From assembly GCF_050908995.1 (NCBI RefSeq), contig NC_135121.1, positions 15,872,001-15,936,000 of the forward strand: DNA of 64,000 nucleotides. The letters are read 5' to 3'. The stretch is from Andrena cerasifolii. Lineage: Eukaryota > Arthropoda > Insecta > Hymenoptera > Andrenidae. Both the position numbers and the translations under genes were made by a program. Below, in pieces: positions 1 through 11,137 of the stretch; within the stretch, counting starts at the first letter, position 1; every line of letters begins with the position of its first letter. The notes below the pieces were generated by a model, which searched no databases, had not been told where the DNA came from, and saw nothing but the letters and a program-made list of their open reading frames with translations.

Positions 1-873
1 TCGGGATAATTTCGCCGTGAACAAGGTTCCAGGTCCCTCCATCTTCTCGCGGTTCGTCCTTCGGATTGAGACGGATCTCGGTCAGTCTCGTGTGCAGTAC
101 TCGTGGGGACCGACACCGGGACACGCGAACGTCGGGACATTCTCCGTTATGGCACGTTGGAATTGTGTTTTCGAATGTGGCATGTGCTGCGTTTTGCATT
201 ACATTGCTCGAAGTAAATATAGGTATATTTAAATCTGAGATGAAGGTCCCGATAGCCAAGTGAGTTCGCAGAAAAATGGAGGCGTTTTAATGAGGATCGA
301 GATGGGCATGCAAGTGATCCATCACGATTTCTTTCATTTCTCTCATTGATACTTCCCACTTATTGATAGGAGACTGATAAATGGACTGCACCTTGGAGAC
401 GTAATTTTGCGAATTTTTTCTTCATCATAGTGATGTGAATCCCCAAGTCACAATGAAAAATTTGTCAAGCCATCGTGGAGGCACCCTGTGTCGAGAAAAT
501 GCATATGGTACAATGAGGAGTCGTTTGGGAGTGCTCGAACTCATGACAGTCAATAGTACGGTGATAGCAACGACGACCACTTCGAGCACCTGCTACGAAG
601 GAGTGTCTCAACTACAAATCCTTTTACCCCGAGGCGAAAGAGCCTTCGAAATTGGGTTTGTTAGGACCTTTTTCTTCCAGTTCAGAGTGTAGAATACGCC
701 TGTGGCGCCTCGGAGGAAAAAGGCGAGCAGAAAAGTGGGGAATTTTATGGAATGGTAGGATGTGTGTGTGTGACGTGTGCTTTGTTCTGGATTACTAGTG
801 AAAAGCTATACTTTAGACATTTGACACTAAAAAGTTAATTAATCGGAAATTGGAAACTGTGATGCTGTAAAGG
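1..873. other. Non-coding stretch, nothing identified
   Basis: Mixed-composition DNA. The short open frames here (up to 85 codons, at 435-692 +) have no recognisable domain, signal peptide or splice context, and compete with open frames on other strands. A short TG run lies near 761-772. No repeat or RNA structure stood out. Confidence 0.6.
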
Positions 874-1463
874 TTAAGGGGAGAAGATCGTATAAATGGA
901 ACGAAAAATAGGAACAAAAATTTTCCCATAAATCGCTTCTAAAACGTTTCAAAAATAATATATTCTCGAAGTTATAGCCCGAAATTCAACTCCGTATCGA
1001 TACTGCAGCCTGGTGTGTTAGCGCGCCTCCGAGCGCTGAGCACAGGTGCCTAAAACGCATTTTAAACGCGTTTTCTCGAAACCACATTTTCAAAATTGGC
1101 GCCGGAGGTAACTCAAAAACTATTTGACCAATCAACTTCAAATTTTGCACACATTTAGTTTATAATATTCCTCAAAATATGAACCGCAAAGTTTAACCAA
1201 ATTATTAATTTTAACCACTGTTTTTAAACAAATAAAACGCGACTTTTTGGCGAAAATGTTTGAAGTTCCGCCAAACCTATTTCAGATACTGTTCTATTTC
1301 TTTTGTATTTATTATAATTTTACTGTTATAATTTATTTTTACTTGTCATAATGTTAAATAAAGTACCCATAAAGTCACGACAGGATTAGAGCATTGGTAT
1401 CGTTGCAAGAAATTTCTAAAAATTGATAAAAAATAAGCCGTTTATACGGGCTTCTCCCTTTAA
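874..1463. mobile_element. TTAA-flanked non-autonomous DNA transposon (MITE), complete, 590 bp
   Basis: Both edges are TTAA (874-877 and 1460-1463), followed inward by matching inverted repeats: GGGGAGAAGATCGTATAAA on the left, and AGGGAGAAGCCCGTATAAA when the right edge is read in reverse complement, about 16 of 19 identical. The interior has no ORF of useful length. A truncated, inverted copy of the right half lies at 20639-20945, which proves the sequence is repetitive. A TTAA duplication is the hallmark of piggyBac-type transposition (known family property). The terminal G run is unlike the CCC start of classical piggyBac ends, so superfamily assignment is inference. The interior (about 1000-1180) resembles degenerate fragments near 10.45 and 14.1 kb. 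Confidence 0.85.
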
Positions 1464-2052
1464 GAAATCTTCTAAGTAGTGATGGTTACGACAGGAATTT
1501 GCGCTTTTATTTTGCAACGCTTTAAAGTAAAATGAATGTCACCAGATAATTACTTGTTCCACGTTGAGTGGCGCAAGGTCTTGAAAAATGCTACATCAAG
1601 TAGGTCAGACTATTCCGAATGATTACTCCTGCCAGGAAAGTTCCGGCTCGCCCTGCGCTTTGAACACAAGCCGAAACTAATGAAAATTGAAACTTCTATA
1701 TTGTCTACTAAATCCACAAGGCAATACTGCCATTGGATAGCTGAGGTTTCCTCGATGAATGAGTCCAAATACATCCTTATTCGGGCTACTTCTAATTATA
1801 CACCATTTGAATGGCTTTCAAATCCCCTTGACCATGTATACATCACGTATGATTAAAAATAGCCCGAATGAGAACTTTACATTCATTTTCATCAGAAGAA
1901 TCTCGCCAATTCATTCGTAATATTACCTTCATCTACCAACGAGTTGCTGACTTATTAGAGGAAGTGCAGTATATTTGGAATACCAGTTTATTAGATACTT
2001 CGGTATTTCAAATTACCAACAGTAGGGTAAATTCGAGTCAGTTTGTGGTACA
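1464..2052. other. Non-coding stretch
   Basis: AT-rich DNA with only a 65-codon open frame (1868-2065 +), which has no recognisable features. No repeat was detected apart from the 13-base motif at 2053-2065, which recurs inverted near 2.8 kb. Confidence 0.55.
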
Positions 2053-2065
2053 GGTTACTCCGTGA
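2053..2065. repeat. 13-base motif, inverted relative to the 2.8 kb tandem repeat
   Basis: GGTTACTCCGTGA here is the exact reverse complement of the core (TCACGGAGTAACC) of the 20-bp repeat units at 2793-2852. The two sites are about 740 bp apart and face each other, as the ends of a foldback or MITE would. No target-site duplication was found, so the element reading is tentative. Confidence 0.45.
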
Positions 2066-2553
2066 GACTTTTTCCTTCATCTGTAACTCTAAATTGTCTG
2101 ACCCAATTTAGATGGAACAAAAACTAACAGACAGCGTTGATCTTCTAGTTTATGCTGTGGCAAAATAATTAGTCAATTGAAGTTAGTGTGATAGAGTGAG
2201 AGAGCTTTTTGATCCAGCAGCGCATTATTCGTGAAATTTTTCGTGCTAGTTGTGGACGATCGCTTGTTTATGTATTATATGTGCTTTAGAAGATAAATGG
2301 AAAGTTCAAACTGCCGGTAAGTGATGGTAAAATGACACTTTAACAAGTCTTACTCTTGAAATTATCATACAATAAGGCATTAGTGTTATTTTTGCTTATG
2401 AAAAGTGACAAAATAATTATTTTTCGTGTGCCTGAGACTGCGTTTCTGATTGCGCTGTTTAAGAAATTTTGATGGTCAGTACCAGAAACAATGTTTCCTT
2501 ACGTCTCAGACATCTAACGATCATGAAACGATTGATTATACACAAAATAAAAA

Positions 2554-2760
2554 TGATATAAAATAATATGAAATAATATAAAATAATATAAAATAATATA
2601 AAATAATATAAAATAATATAAAATAATATAAAATAATATAAAATAATATAAAATAATATAAAATAATATAAAATAATATAAAATAAAAAAAATAATGTAA
2701 AATAAAAAAAATAATGTAAAATAACGTAAAATTATTTTAAATAATGTAAAATAATATAAA
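2554..2760. repeat. 10-bp tandem repeat (AAAATAATAT)n
   Basis: About a dozen nearly identical 10-bp units run from roughly 2554 to 2684, then decay into A-rich and TAAAATAATG variants to 2760. The purity of the 5' part against the degenerate 3' part suggests recent expansion at one side. The 89-codon open frame on the minus strand is only a translation of this array. Confidence 0.95.
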
Positions 2761-2792
2761 AAAGTAGCTGATGGCCATATCATGGGCTAGCG

Positions 2793-2852
2793 AGAACTAT
2801 CACGGAGTAACCAGAGCTATTACGGAGTAACCAAAGCTATCACGGAGTAACC
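2793..2852. repeat. Three exact-period 20-bp tandem units
   Basis: Units at 2793-2812, 2813-2832 and 2833-2852 share AGAGCTATCACGGAGTAACC with one to three substitutions each and no indels. The core recurs inverted at 2053-2065, and a weaker relative (ACTATCACGGACTTACC) lies near 3013. This could be a sub-terminal binding-site array of a transposon; that is inference. Confidence 0.8.
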
Positions 2853-2860
2853 AGAGTATG

Positions 2861-3583
2861 TCATGCCAACTTAATTTTGTATATTTTCAATTAAATATAC
2901 TTACTACATTTCTGTTAACCTATTATTCGTTTCTCTGATGTCTGACCTATCATTATATCCTAGACTCACTTTCAGAGCATGTAAATATTAGCAGTGAATA
3001 GACAAATTCTAAAACTATCACGGACTTACCCGAGTTCACCCTATTCCAAATATGCTCCACTTCCTCTAATAAAGCTCATAAAAACAATAACTTTACTTGA
3101 CAACAGTGTAATCTTGAAGAAAGAACTTCAGGAACTACTCGAACGAGACGCTACACCAGAAAATGTCATAAACACACCCCAAAACCGTGTATAGGGTGAA
3201 TGTCCCTCGGCGTGAAAACTCGCCGACGCCAGAGTGTTAATATAAATGTGGCAAGTGCCTCGTTCGGTATCCAACTGTCGGCAAGTGAAGGGCGCCAAAA
3301 ACCTGCGCGGTTAATAAAGTCGCTCGCTGACGACATGTCCCTTCCGATGTCAACGATCCTGGCCGAGCGATAAAACCAGGTCTCGAGGATATCCGCGCAA
3401 GCTCATTAAGTAAATCGTGCTGGGCCATTGGCGAGCCTCGCTTCTCGAAGGAAACCCTCGAATCGGCCGAAGGACGCGTTAACGAGTATCAAGGCTGGGT
3501 AGAACGCTTTAGGGTCTCGCCCCCTCTCAACTGCTCCTCGAGGATTCGAGTGGCGAGCGCGGCTCTTCCCCGCCAGATATCAT
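2861..3583. other. Non-coding stretch with a weak open frame at 2994-3194 (+)
   Basis: The 66-codon frame at 2994-3194 has a helix-like, charged C-terminal half (residues about 38-52, KKELQELLERDATPE) and could be a retroelement tail. No domain can be named and nothing upstream continues it. Directly after its stop lies the short hairpin repeat at 3205-3232. Confidence 0.4.
3205..3232 (+). repeat. 28-bp hairpin-bearing dispersed repeat, copy 1
   Basis: The stem CGGCG (3208-3212) pairs with CGCCG (3221-3225) around an 8-base loop. The reverse complement of 43996-44023 matches 26 of 28 positions, and flanking sequence outside this core does not match. A conserved short hairpin of this kind could be the 3' end of a retroelement or a terminal hairpin of a Helitron-like element; neither is shown. 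Confidence 0.7.
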
Positions 3584-3722
3584 CGTAATTTATACGACAG
3601 TCGTTTGTTTCGGACCCGTTAGCCAGCGATAACGGAACGCAGAAGTGCGGTTTGATCATTCCTCGGTCATGCTTCCAGGGGTTCTAGTAAAGTGCGCCAC
3701 CGAGGCCACTCCATTCCCTTAA
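3584..3722 (+). repeat. Dispersed non-coding module, copy 1
   Basis: Three blocks recur in the same order in copy 2: ACAGTCGTTTGTTT (3597-3610), GCAGAAG plus a TGAT..TCCTC block (from 3639), and GCCACTCCATTCCCTTAA (3705-3722). The spacing between the first two blocks is 42 bases in both copies. The 28 bases at 3584-3611 also match the reverse complement of 7316-7343 at 27 of 28 positions. No ORF or terminal repeat is present. The module may be a small interspersed repeat or a duplicated regulatory block. Confidence 0.75.
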
Positions 3723-4545
3723 CTTTCATATTATAGAACACTTCGATTGCGTCTCGAGTACGCTCGCGAATCGAACTTCAGTTATTGTGTCGTCGTATTG
3801 TCGCTGTCGAGGGCTATCGAGAGCTGGGATCTTCGATTTGCCGAGCAACGGCGCAGTTGTTTGATAGTTTGCGAGGATGAATTGCGGGGTGGTGTCAGCG
3901 AGCTGGAAAACTATTTAATCATAAGTGGTGGCGCTATCGGGTAACAATCGCTTTCAGCTTTTCGCCTGTTTCTTCAACTTCTGTTTACTGTAGCGCGCTA
4001 AAAGTGCGACGATGTGCTCGTTCAAGGAGTCTCTTAAAATGCAATGCTGCTTTGAAATGGTTTTAGATTGGGATCTGGCGATGGTACTGAAAGACAGGGT
4101 GTGTCCTATATACTTGTACAAATTAGAATGAAAGTATTAGTGCTGGGGTTGATAGAGAATGGAGTTATGGATGACATCGTCTCCATTTTACTTTATTCTA
4201 AATTATAGCCCACTTTGCATAGTGTATACAATGTTTGCTGTCAGCCATTAAAACTCACAACTTTTATTTACAAATCCCTCGTATAATTTCTGATGAAGTA
4301 ATGGAACGTCTTTATTCCTTTCTCGGGTATCTTTCTCATTTCAAAGGAATGCAGGGTGGAATGGAGAAAATTGTACGTGCCAATGGTTTAATGAAACTTT
4401 AAGGCGAACGTCGTCGAAGAATGTTCCTTATTCCCCTGAATTCATCGAAATCCTCCTGAGCTTCCCCGAGATTGTCACCAGCAGCGGCGTATCTCGAAGA
4501 GACGTTGCAATATACGCTAGAAATGTAGCGAGAATGATTTATGAA

Positions 4546-4680
4546 ACAGTCGTTTGTTTGGAATCTGTTGTCTTGCAATGGAGAGTAGCAGAAGCGCTTG
4601 ATTACTCCTCCCTTCCTGCCCTTCTTCGCGTCGACCACCTGCCTGTAAACTAAACCTGCACAGCCACTCCATTCCCTTAA
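4546..4680 (+). repeat. Dispersed non-coding module, copy 2
   Basis: This copy is in the same orientation as copy 1. ACAGTCGTTTGTTT is at 4546-4559, the GCAGAAG block starts at 4588, and the 18-base block GCCACTCCATTCCCTTAA is identical at 4663-4680. The sequence between blocks is largely diverged, so block conservation is unlikely to be chance. The 140-codon minus-strand open frame over this area (4399-4821) has no recognisable features. Confidence 0.75.
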
Positions 4681-6006
4681 TACTCTCGAATTCCCTGAAT
4701 TTCCTTTCACATCGTCGAACAATCTGGCTAGATTTAAATGATATTTATGACTGGGACCCGAATTTCGCCGGCGAAATTGACCCCTTATGAGAGAAATTAA
4801 TATGCAATCTCGATGAAGCAATGAAAATCATAGGTGAACGTATTTCACTTCCATTCACCTTTAAGCTTCGGCACTTTGTAATTGATTTTAAAGACAAAAC
4901 GATAAATGGGTGCAGAATAATTTAATGAAAATATCAGTCACTTTCATCGTAACATGGACATTCTGTGCACTGTGCAGGATGATTATGTATAAAATGTGCA
5001 TTGTTGTCATTTTAAGTATTAAAAATAGATTCTACAATTCTTTCGTAGGTCCAGTGTCGTATAACAGAGAGAATTCGATATATTATTTTAGAGAATTATC
5101 CCACTGTCAGGTGATGAAATGATAACTGCATCGGACATTCTGAAGGGAAATATTGAAAATGAATTTATGTACACCAAAATCGATATTATCATAAGACAGT
5201 CTTATCTTCTGCGCCATTTAGCTTTCACCAGAAGAAAGTTCTTTTTTGATTCTAACAGCTTCAGAGATCATTAACGTGATATTAATCACAGATTCACCCC
5301 CCCCCCCGTGAGCTCTTAATAACGCCTTACCTCCTCTAACACTTTATAAGGGCGTGACAGTGTCTTCCCAATAGGCGCTTTATGACAGCGGTTTTTCATC
5401 TGAACGTAGCGCGATTAGGCTTGGGAATCCCCAGAATCGATCGACGTACCTTCCAGCGAGGAATTTCGCCGCTGGCCTGTCGCGATGCGGCTTAATCCCT
5501 CGCCAACATCCTTCGCACTCTGTCAATTTTTACGAGGCCATTTTTCAGTTCGCGCCCTTCTGCGACTTCAACCTCCCCTCGACGCTGCCCCGTAATTGCG
5601 TTCGATCACTGGAACGGTCGATGCTTGATTATCGTCACGTGGCTGAAGCTTTTTCGAGAATAACGAACTTCGAAACACGATTACAGTGAAAAGACAAATA
5701 TCACTATCAGCTCAGAGGCCAGTCATTTTTTTGTTAATTCCTAGTCTGTGTAGTCTTATTTACGAGTAGCTCAATTAATTAATTAATAACTATGATCCTG
5801 CAGTTGTTTTCTAAATATATTGTTCGTCAAGGGTGTTCACATCTCCTTTCAAAATCTGAATTCATTTCCTCGTGTAACTATGTTAAGATGTAATTATCCT
5901 CAAGGTTAGTTTATCATTATACCTTATGTACATTTTAGACCAGTACTGCAGAAGATCTGCTATACATACCTCTGTGAAGTGGTATTCACGTTCTATTCAG
6001 CTAAAC
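4681..6006. other. Non-coding stretch
   Basis: Mostly AT-rich with a more GC-rich patch at about 5340-5650. A run of about 11 C residues lies at 5297-5307. No gene, RNA or transposon edge was seen. Confidence 0.55.
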
Positions 6007-6700
6007 TTAAGGGGTTACATACGTTCTCGGCGCCTAATAATTTACCACTTTTGGGATTTTTTTCCTCGAGAGGTGTGAAATAAATCGGAAATTTTATAAC
6101 TCTATCTTATTCTTGGGACCTTTATTAAGGTAAAAAAAATTTTTTGACACACTTTTGTCATACATTGCCTTTCGTTTTCTGTGGTTGCAGCAACCTCTGC
6201 ATCAAGCAGAGGGCCTCCTTATCAGCATCATAACTTCGACAATTTACAACCTTTTTGAATGAACTTTGCGTTCATCTATGCAGAATAACATTCTCCAAGG
6301 GCTTTCGAGCCAAATTTTTTAATTTTTAGAAAATAAAAAAATGATGCCATTTTGAAGAAAGCAATCGATTTTTCGTTTACCATTTCGATTTTTAAATGGT
6401 AAAAAAAAAATATTAAAAATTCAAAATTCAAAAAAATGTCAAATTCTTAAAGAATGTCATTCTGCATAGATTGACGCAAAGTTCACGAAGAAAGGTTGTT
6501 AATTGGCGAAGTTATGATGCTGATAATGTGGTCCCCTGCTTGGTGCAGATGTTGATGCAACCGCAGAAAACGAACGGCAATATATGACAAAAGTATGTCA
6601 AATAATTTTTTTTATATGAATAAAGGTCCCAAGAACAAGAAACAGTTATAAAATTTCCGATTTATTTCACACCTCTCGAGAAAAAAATTCCCAAAAGTGT
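6007..6700. mobile_element. Foldback (palindromic) DNA transposon, right terminus lost
   Basis: The left edge is TTAA at 6007-6010 followed by GGGGTTACATACGTTC. From about 6045 the sequence forms a long inverted repeat: the left arm runs to about 6320 and the right arm from about 6425 to 6699. Key landmarks such as CCACTTTTGGG, CCTCGAGAGGTGTGAAATAAATCGG and the TATGACAAAAGT block are mirrored. The spacer is A/T-rich. The outermost 35-40 bases of the left side have no partner on the right, so the right end has been deleted. There is no coding capacity. The TTAA plus GGGGTTA start is shared with the complete element at 42305-43018. Confidence 0.8.
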
Positions 6701-7589
6701 AATTACTGTTTTTACTGCCATCAAAATATATTCTGCACAGTTTGGAACAACTACAAAATTCTCTATTCACGTGAAGCAGTTAGAATATTAAAAACCACTC
6801 ACATTATACACATTAAATCTACAGAAGTCGAAAAATACTAAATATACACTAGCTATACCTAGGTATTTTTCATTTTCAAAACCTCCTTTACTCTTCAGTC
6901 TCCAAATTGATCTATTTATTTTTACGTGCATACCATTGCAATTTAACAATATGCAACATCAGTACAGCACACTATACATAGAACAATATTTTCACCATAA
7001 CTTGCTCCTCAATTTCCCGCCGCCGTTGCCAAGGAAGTCCCGAAAACGAAGCCCCATCACTCCAGAAGTCTGTAGAGCAAATAATTCATACACTCCTTAG
7101 CCACGCGATAAAACGTCAACGGCACAAGGGACACGCCAGCAAAAAGTAAGAGACTTCCGTTTCGAGTGCACGAAGTGTCACGGGTCTACCGATCGTGGCA
7201 CGAAAATTGAATCCAAACGGAACCTCCAGGGCTGAGCGTTACGGGGGTTCGGATATGGCGACGTAGAAATAAGCAAAGTGTATTCCTGGCCTCCTATCGC
7301 CAGGACGACAGGAGTGAAACAAACGACTGTCGCATAAATTACGCTGGTATCTTGATACTCGTTTCAGCTATGGATCCTGTACGAGGAATGTGTCCCGAGG
7401 TGTTCGAGGAGCTATCACCAGGACAACAAATTTCGTGGATCGAGGGCCGGTTCGGTGTTAACGAGCAGCGGTACATTCTTCTCCGAGGGTACTTGTTTAA
7501 AAAGATGTTAGGCCTCGTCCTTCGTTAGTCGAAATTACATAGGAAGACCTAATATCTTTTAATTCGAAGTGCTCTCTTATTACTCCTAA
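6701..7589. other. Non-coding stretch containing module copy 3
   Basis: AT-rich up to about 7010, then more GC-balanced. It contains the inverted third copy of the dispersed module (7316-7343) and nothing else that can be named. Confidence 0.55.
7316..7343 (-). repeat. Dispersed non-coding module, copy 3 (inverted, core only)
   Basis: The reverse complement matches 3584-3611 at 27 of 28 positions. The upstream phrase ACGAGTATCAAG also recurs near copy 1 (about 3481), but at a different distance. The GCAGAAG and GCCACTCC blocks are not convincingly present, so this copy is partial. Confidence 0.7.
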
Positions 7590-8093
7590 CAAGGGGAGAT
7601 TTTGACGAGCCTTGGCACGATGGATCTATGTCGAAAATAAGTAAATAGGTGTCCGAGCGTTTCTGCCAATGGGCCTTAATAATAGAGATATATACATGTA
7701 AATTATTACAAATTTCATAGTGTCCGTGGGGCTTTAGTGGGTAAAAATCCCACAACTACCCTGGCGCCCGCGGGGAATTCCCTTCTGGAGGAGTCGGGGT
7801 GCTTTTGATGGTATCTTCACGTTAAAATAAAACTTTATAAATTTTTTTTTATAATTTTTTTATAATTTTATTTTTTAACTTGGGGAAATCTTCAAAAGGC
7901 ACCCCGACTCCTACAGAGGGGAATCCCCGCGGGCGCTGGGGTAGTTGTGGGATTTTTACCCACTAAAACCCCACGGCCACTGAAATTTGTAATAATTTAC
8001 ATGTATATATCTCTATTATTAAGGCCCTTTGGCAAAAACACTCGGACACTTATTTACTTATTTTCGACATAGATCCATCGTGTCCTCCCCTTG
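7590..8093. mobile_element. Large palindromic MITE, CAAGGGGAG termini, about 504 bp
   Basis: The outer ends are CAAGGGGAG (7590-7598) and its reverse complement CTCCCCTTG (8085-8093). Inside, arms of about 200 bp (about 7618-7815 and 7880-8080) mirror each other with only about a dozen mismatches by eye. The centre is A/T-rich, about 7825-7880. The left arm carries an extra block of about 20 bases next to its terminus. The flanks read CCTAA before and TAAGC after, so a 2-3 base TA or TAA target duplication is possible but not proven. The arms translate to a 68-codon open frame on the minus strand, best seen as chance. High arm identity suggests recent insertion or arm homogenisation. Confidence 0.8.
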
Positions 8094-10309
8094 TAAGCAC
8101 TATTAGTGATATTATCGATAGGTATGATATTTCCTGTATCGAGACGAGATAGTTATTCAAGGTTGTTTATTCAACGAGAAAATCCTTGCTTCCTTAATTC
8201 ACAGAGTGATACCAACTGTTGTCCGATACTGCACATTCCACCCACTATCCATAGCATCTTCACAGAAAGAACGCTTTATTAAACAGCTGAAGGATAAATC
8301 ACTGTATTAATTTTCATATAAAAGGTGTACGTAATCAGTCGTATTGATAAACGCAACCCATCCGCTAGCTATATTAAAATGCACAGTCAAATGAAATCTA
8401 CTGCCACGTGTATTCGTGTTTCCCCAAAGTGATATTAACGCGCGCAGTCAATTGAAGAATTTAACAGAGCGAAGAGAGTTCTCGGTGGACCGAAGTGGCT
8501 GAGAGTTTAATCACCCCAGTGTTGGAACGAACGGAATCGATTGAAAAATAATCATTAGCTCGGACGTGAGTGATCGCAGCGGGGGGCGAAGAAGTATAGG
8601 TTTGGTCGGAGGTGTTGAGGGTGGAGGTGGTTCAGGCTTCTCATCCCTGTCGTGCTCGGTTGAAGAAAAATGCGCCTTCGAACTGAGCCAACCGCCCATC
8701 TATAGGAAGGCCGTCCACTCCAGAGCCCGAGGGTAGTTTCGATTCCCGAAGGCAAAGGAGAACTCGGTCGCTCCTTTCAGATTTCGGGATTCCAAGGCAT
8801 ATATAAATGTCTACCCGCGAAACATATTCTTATCGGGGCCAGGAATTTCGGCTGCGTTAGATTTGCATATTTCTTGGAGGGAATTCCAGATAGATGATAT
8901 CCGATTCCGTTCGAACGTATTCGAGATTGGCCCCCTTAAATGGCGGAACAAAACGCCTCCCCCATATAAAGTTCCCCGTGCTGCACGGAGATTTCGAATC
9001 GCTTGCGCCGAAATGGCGATAAATTCTTTTGGGATAATGCATGAATACGGTAAACGGCGGGAATACGTGCTCGATGCGCGAGGAATCGCAGCCAGCGTCA
9101 ATGAGAAGTCAGCTGCTCGGCGATTTATATTAACTACACTCGGTACATTAAAGCCTTTATCCCCGTATAAACGAAACAGCACAACAGGGCTTTAGATACG
9201 AGCACGAGAAGGGCTTACTTTCTGTAGAACAGGGATGTAAATTTTAAAGCAGCTTCCCTGAAATCACAACTTATGACCACTTTAGACCCGCCGAGTCCTC
9301 CGAAGAGGGACCAGGCGACACGACACTTTTTCGCAGTCGGGCAGAATCCCCTTTGCGAAAAGGCGTCGTACGTAAAACCATGCGCAATTAGTACACGAAC
9401 ACCCTTAACTCTATAACCCGATAACGGGATGAAGCATCTGTCCCGCTCTCGTGGCTGGAATAACTGACCTTGTTATTTCGGCAAACACATCAGGCTCCTG
9501 GCTCATCGCCATTCCAGTCGGTCAAAGAAGTCTCTCCCCTCTGTCTGGCTGGCATAGCTTCAGGATCCGATAGCGGAGGTCGAACGGGGAAGACGCGAAG
9601 GAATCGGCGTTGTTCCCTTCGCGGCGGGCTGCGCGACAAAAGCGTGCGCGATGAGGGTTGACGCGTGGCTGGTGATTACGGTAGGAACCCCCTCGAGCCA
9701 CTTCGCTAACCATAATGATGCAATTAAAACGATGTAATTCCACTTACGCGCCTCGACGCAGGGGAACGCATATTTTTCTCGTACCCTCGATACTTTCCAG
9801 TCCCTTGGCTCCTTTTGCCAGGACCATACCCCTCGGTGGGTATAAACACCGGAGCATTCACTCGGTTACTGTTCGCGGTGTTACCGGACACGCGTGCTCT
9901 CCAATTAACGCGGTTCAACTCAATTAATTAATGCAGAGTGGTGTCTGGTTGTTAACTCTTCGTCTTGCTTGGGAGGGGTTATTGAAATTCGTTTGCATGG
10001 CTCGCCGCGTTTGTGACGAGCGAGGCACGAGGAATTAAAGGGGGAATACGAATTCGAATTATTGCCTTTAGGGTGTGTTGTTCTTGGTTACGTTGAAATA
10101 GGTGCGATTCAATGCTGGGGAAAGAGTTCCGCTCGCAGTGAGAAGCACCTAGCTGAATATTATTTATGTGAGACGAAGGGCAGTAGCTTCTGAACGTTTC
10201 TAAGAAGGTAGGATGCAATTGACCAGTTCTGTGGTAGAGTACGTATTTATTTTACGTTAATCAACTTGGCTGAAGCGAGGAGGCCTACCCAGAACGATTA
10301 AAACGACAT
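8094..10309. other. Non-coding stretch
   Basis: GC-balanced DNA with several overlapping open frames on both strands, longest 123 codons (8811-9182 -) opposite a 110-codon frame (8863-9195 +). Open frames facing each other on both strands in GC-richer sequence are typical of chance. No domain, repeat or RNA gene was recognised. Confidence 0.5.
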
Positions 10310-10560
10310 GGTACTTTGGGAATTTTTTCTAGGAAAAAAAGATAAACTTTTATTATTCAACATTTGTCTATTGGAAAGAGTACATCTTACGGATGTTTCA
10401 GTATTTTTTGTGGTAAAAAGTATCGAAAGGTTTGTGAGTTATAGGCGATGCCCGAGACGCCCTTTTTTTTAGACGCGTTTAAAGTTTTGGGCCTGAGCGC
10501 TACACCGAGGAACACCTATCTACTTACACAAGTATAACTTTGGCAATTCTGGTCGGATTA
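10310..10560. mobile_element. Degenerate repeat fragment (low confidence)
   Basis: Homopolymer-rich sequence with TTTAGACGCGTTTAAAGTTTTGGGCCTGAGCGC near 10470-10505. Read in reverse complement, it resembles the interior of the element at 874-1463 (GAGCGCTGAG..CCTAAAACGC..TTTAAACGCG, about 1031-1070). No edges were found. Confidence 0.35.
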
Positions 10561-11066
10561 ACTTGATACTTCCAGGGAATATTTTCAAGATATTGTACTT
10601 CAATATAAAAATCAGAAAATCGATTTTAAGAAAATTTCTAGGTAGGTCTCCCCCGACGACGTTCAATTTTATGTTCAAAAGGATATTAACAGATTCATTT
10701 GAAACACAATTAATAACCCCGAGGGAAAAATGACGTGTGAAAATGGTAATTTGCACGACTCGCGTGTCGCAATAAAGGTACATCTTGCGATACCATGTAG
10801 GATCAAAAGGATTTAGACTTCTTCTATCTCGAAACAGTCCAGGCAATTCTCACAATCAATACTATTCATATCTCCAGATATATCACGTTGGGATACGTTT
10901 CCCCAGTCTTTTACCTGCGTGTAACAGACTTAAATAGTCCTAAGTAGTACCTACTCAACCGTCAAACCTTATGACGTTAAGAAATAGTGTTCTACAAATC
11001 CCGCTGAGCCTAACACTAAGGCAAGCAAGGTATTTGACGAACCAACCTACATTTTCTACAGCACTT

Positions 11067-11132
11067 TTAACCCTTTTGCATCACTATGCAGAATAACGAA
11101 TAAATTTTTTTTTTATCTTTTATTCGTTATTC
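11067..11132. repeat. Possible piggyBac-type half-end plus 14-bp perfect hairpin
   Basis: TTAACCCTTTTGCATC at 11067-11082 resembles the edge of the MITE at 35715-36032 (TTAACCCTTCGTTGCAT). No matching right edge lies nearby. Immediately after it, GAATAACGAATAAA (11091-11104) pairs perfectly with TTTATTCGTTATTC (11119-11132) around a T-rich loop. A truncated element is likely. Confidence 0.4.
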
Positions 11133-11137
11133 GAAAT

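Noticed and set aside
2514..2783. 89-codon minus-strand frame rich in Tyr, Phe and Ile
   Set aside because: It translates the AAAATAATAT tandem array.
2994..3194. 66-codon frame with a helical-looking C-terminal half
   Set aside because: It is too short, has no family resemblance and no upstream continuation; it is mentioned only as part of the surrounding stretch.
4128..4150. Sequence loosely resembling an insect microRNA (AAGTATTAGTGCTG)
   Set aside because: Several mismatches in and beyond the seed, and no hairpin partner arm was found.
4399..4821. 140-codon minus-strand frame
   Set aside because: It overlaps the dispersed module and has no features; the module's block pattern explains the conserved parts better.
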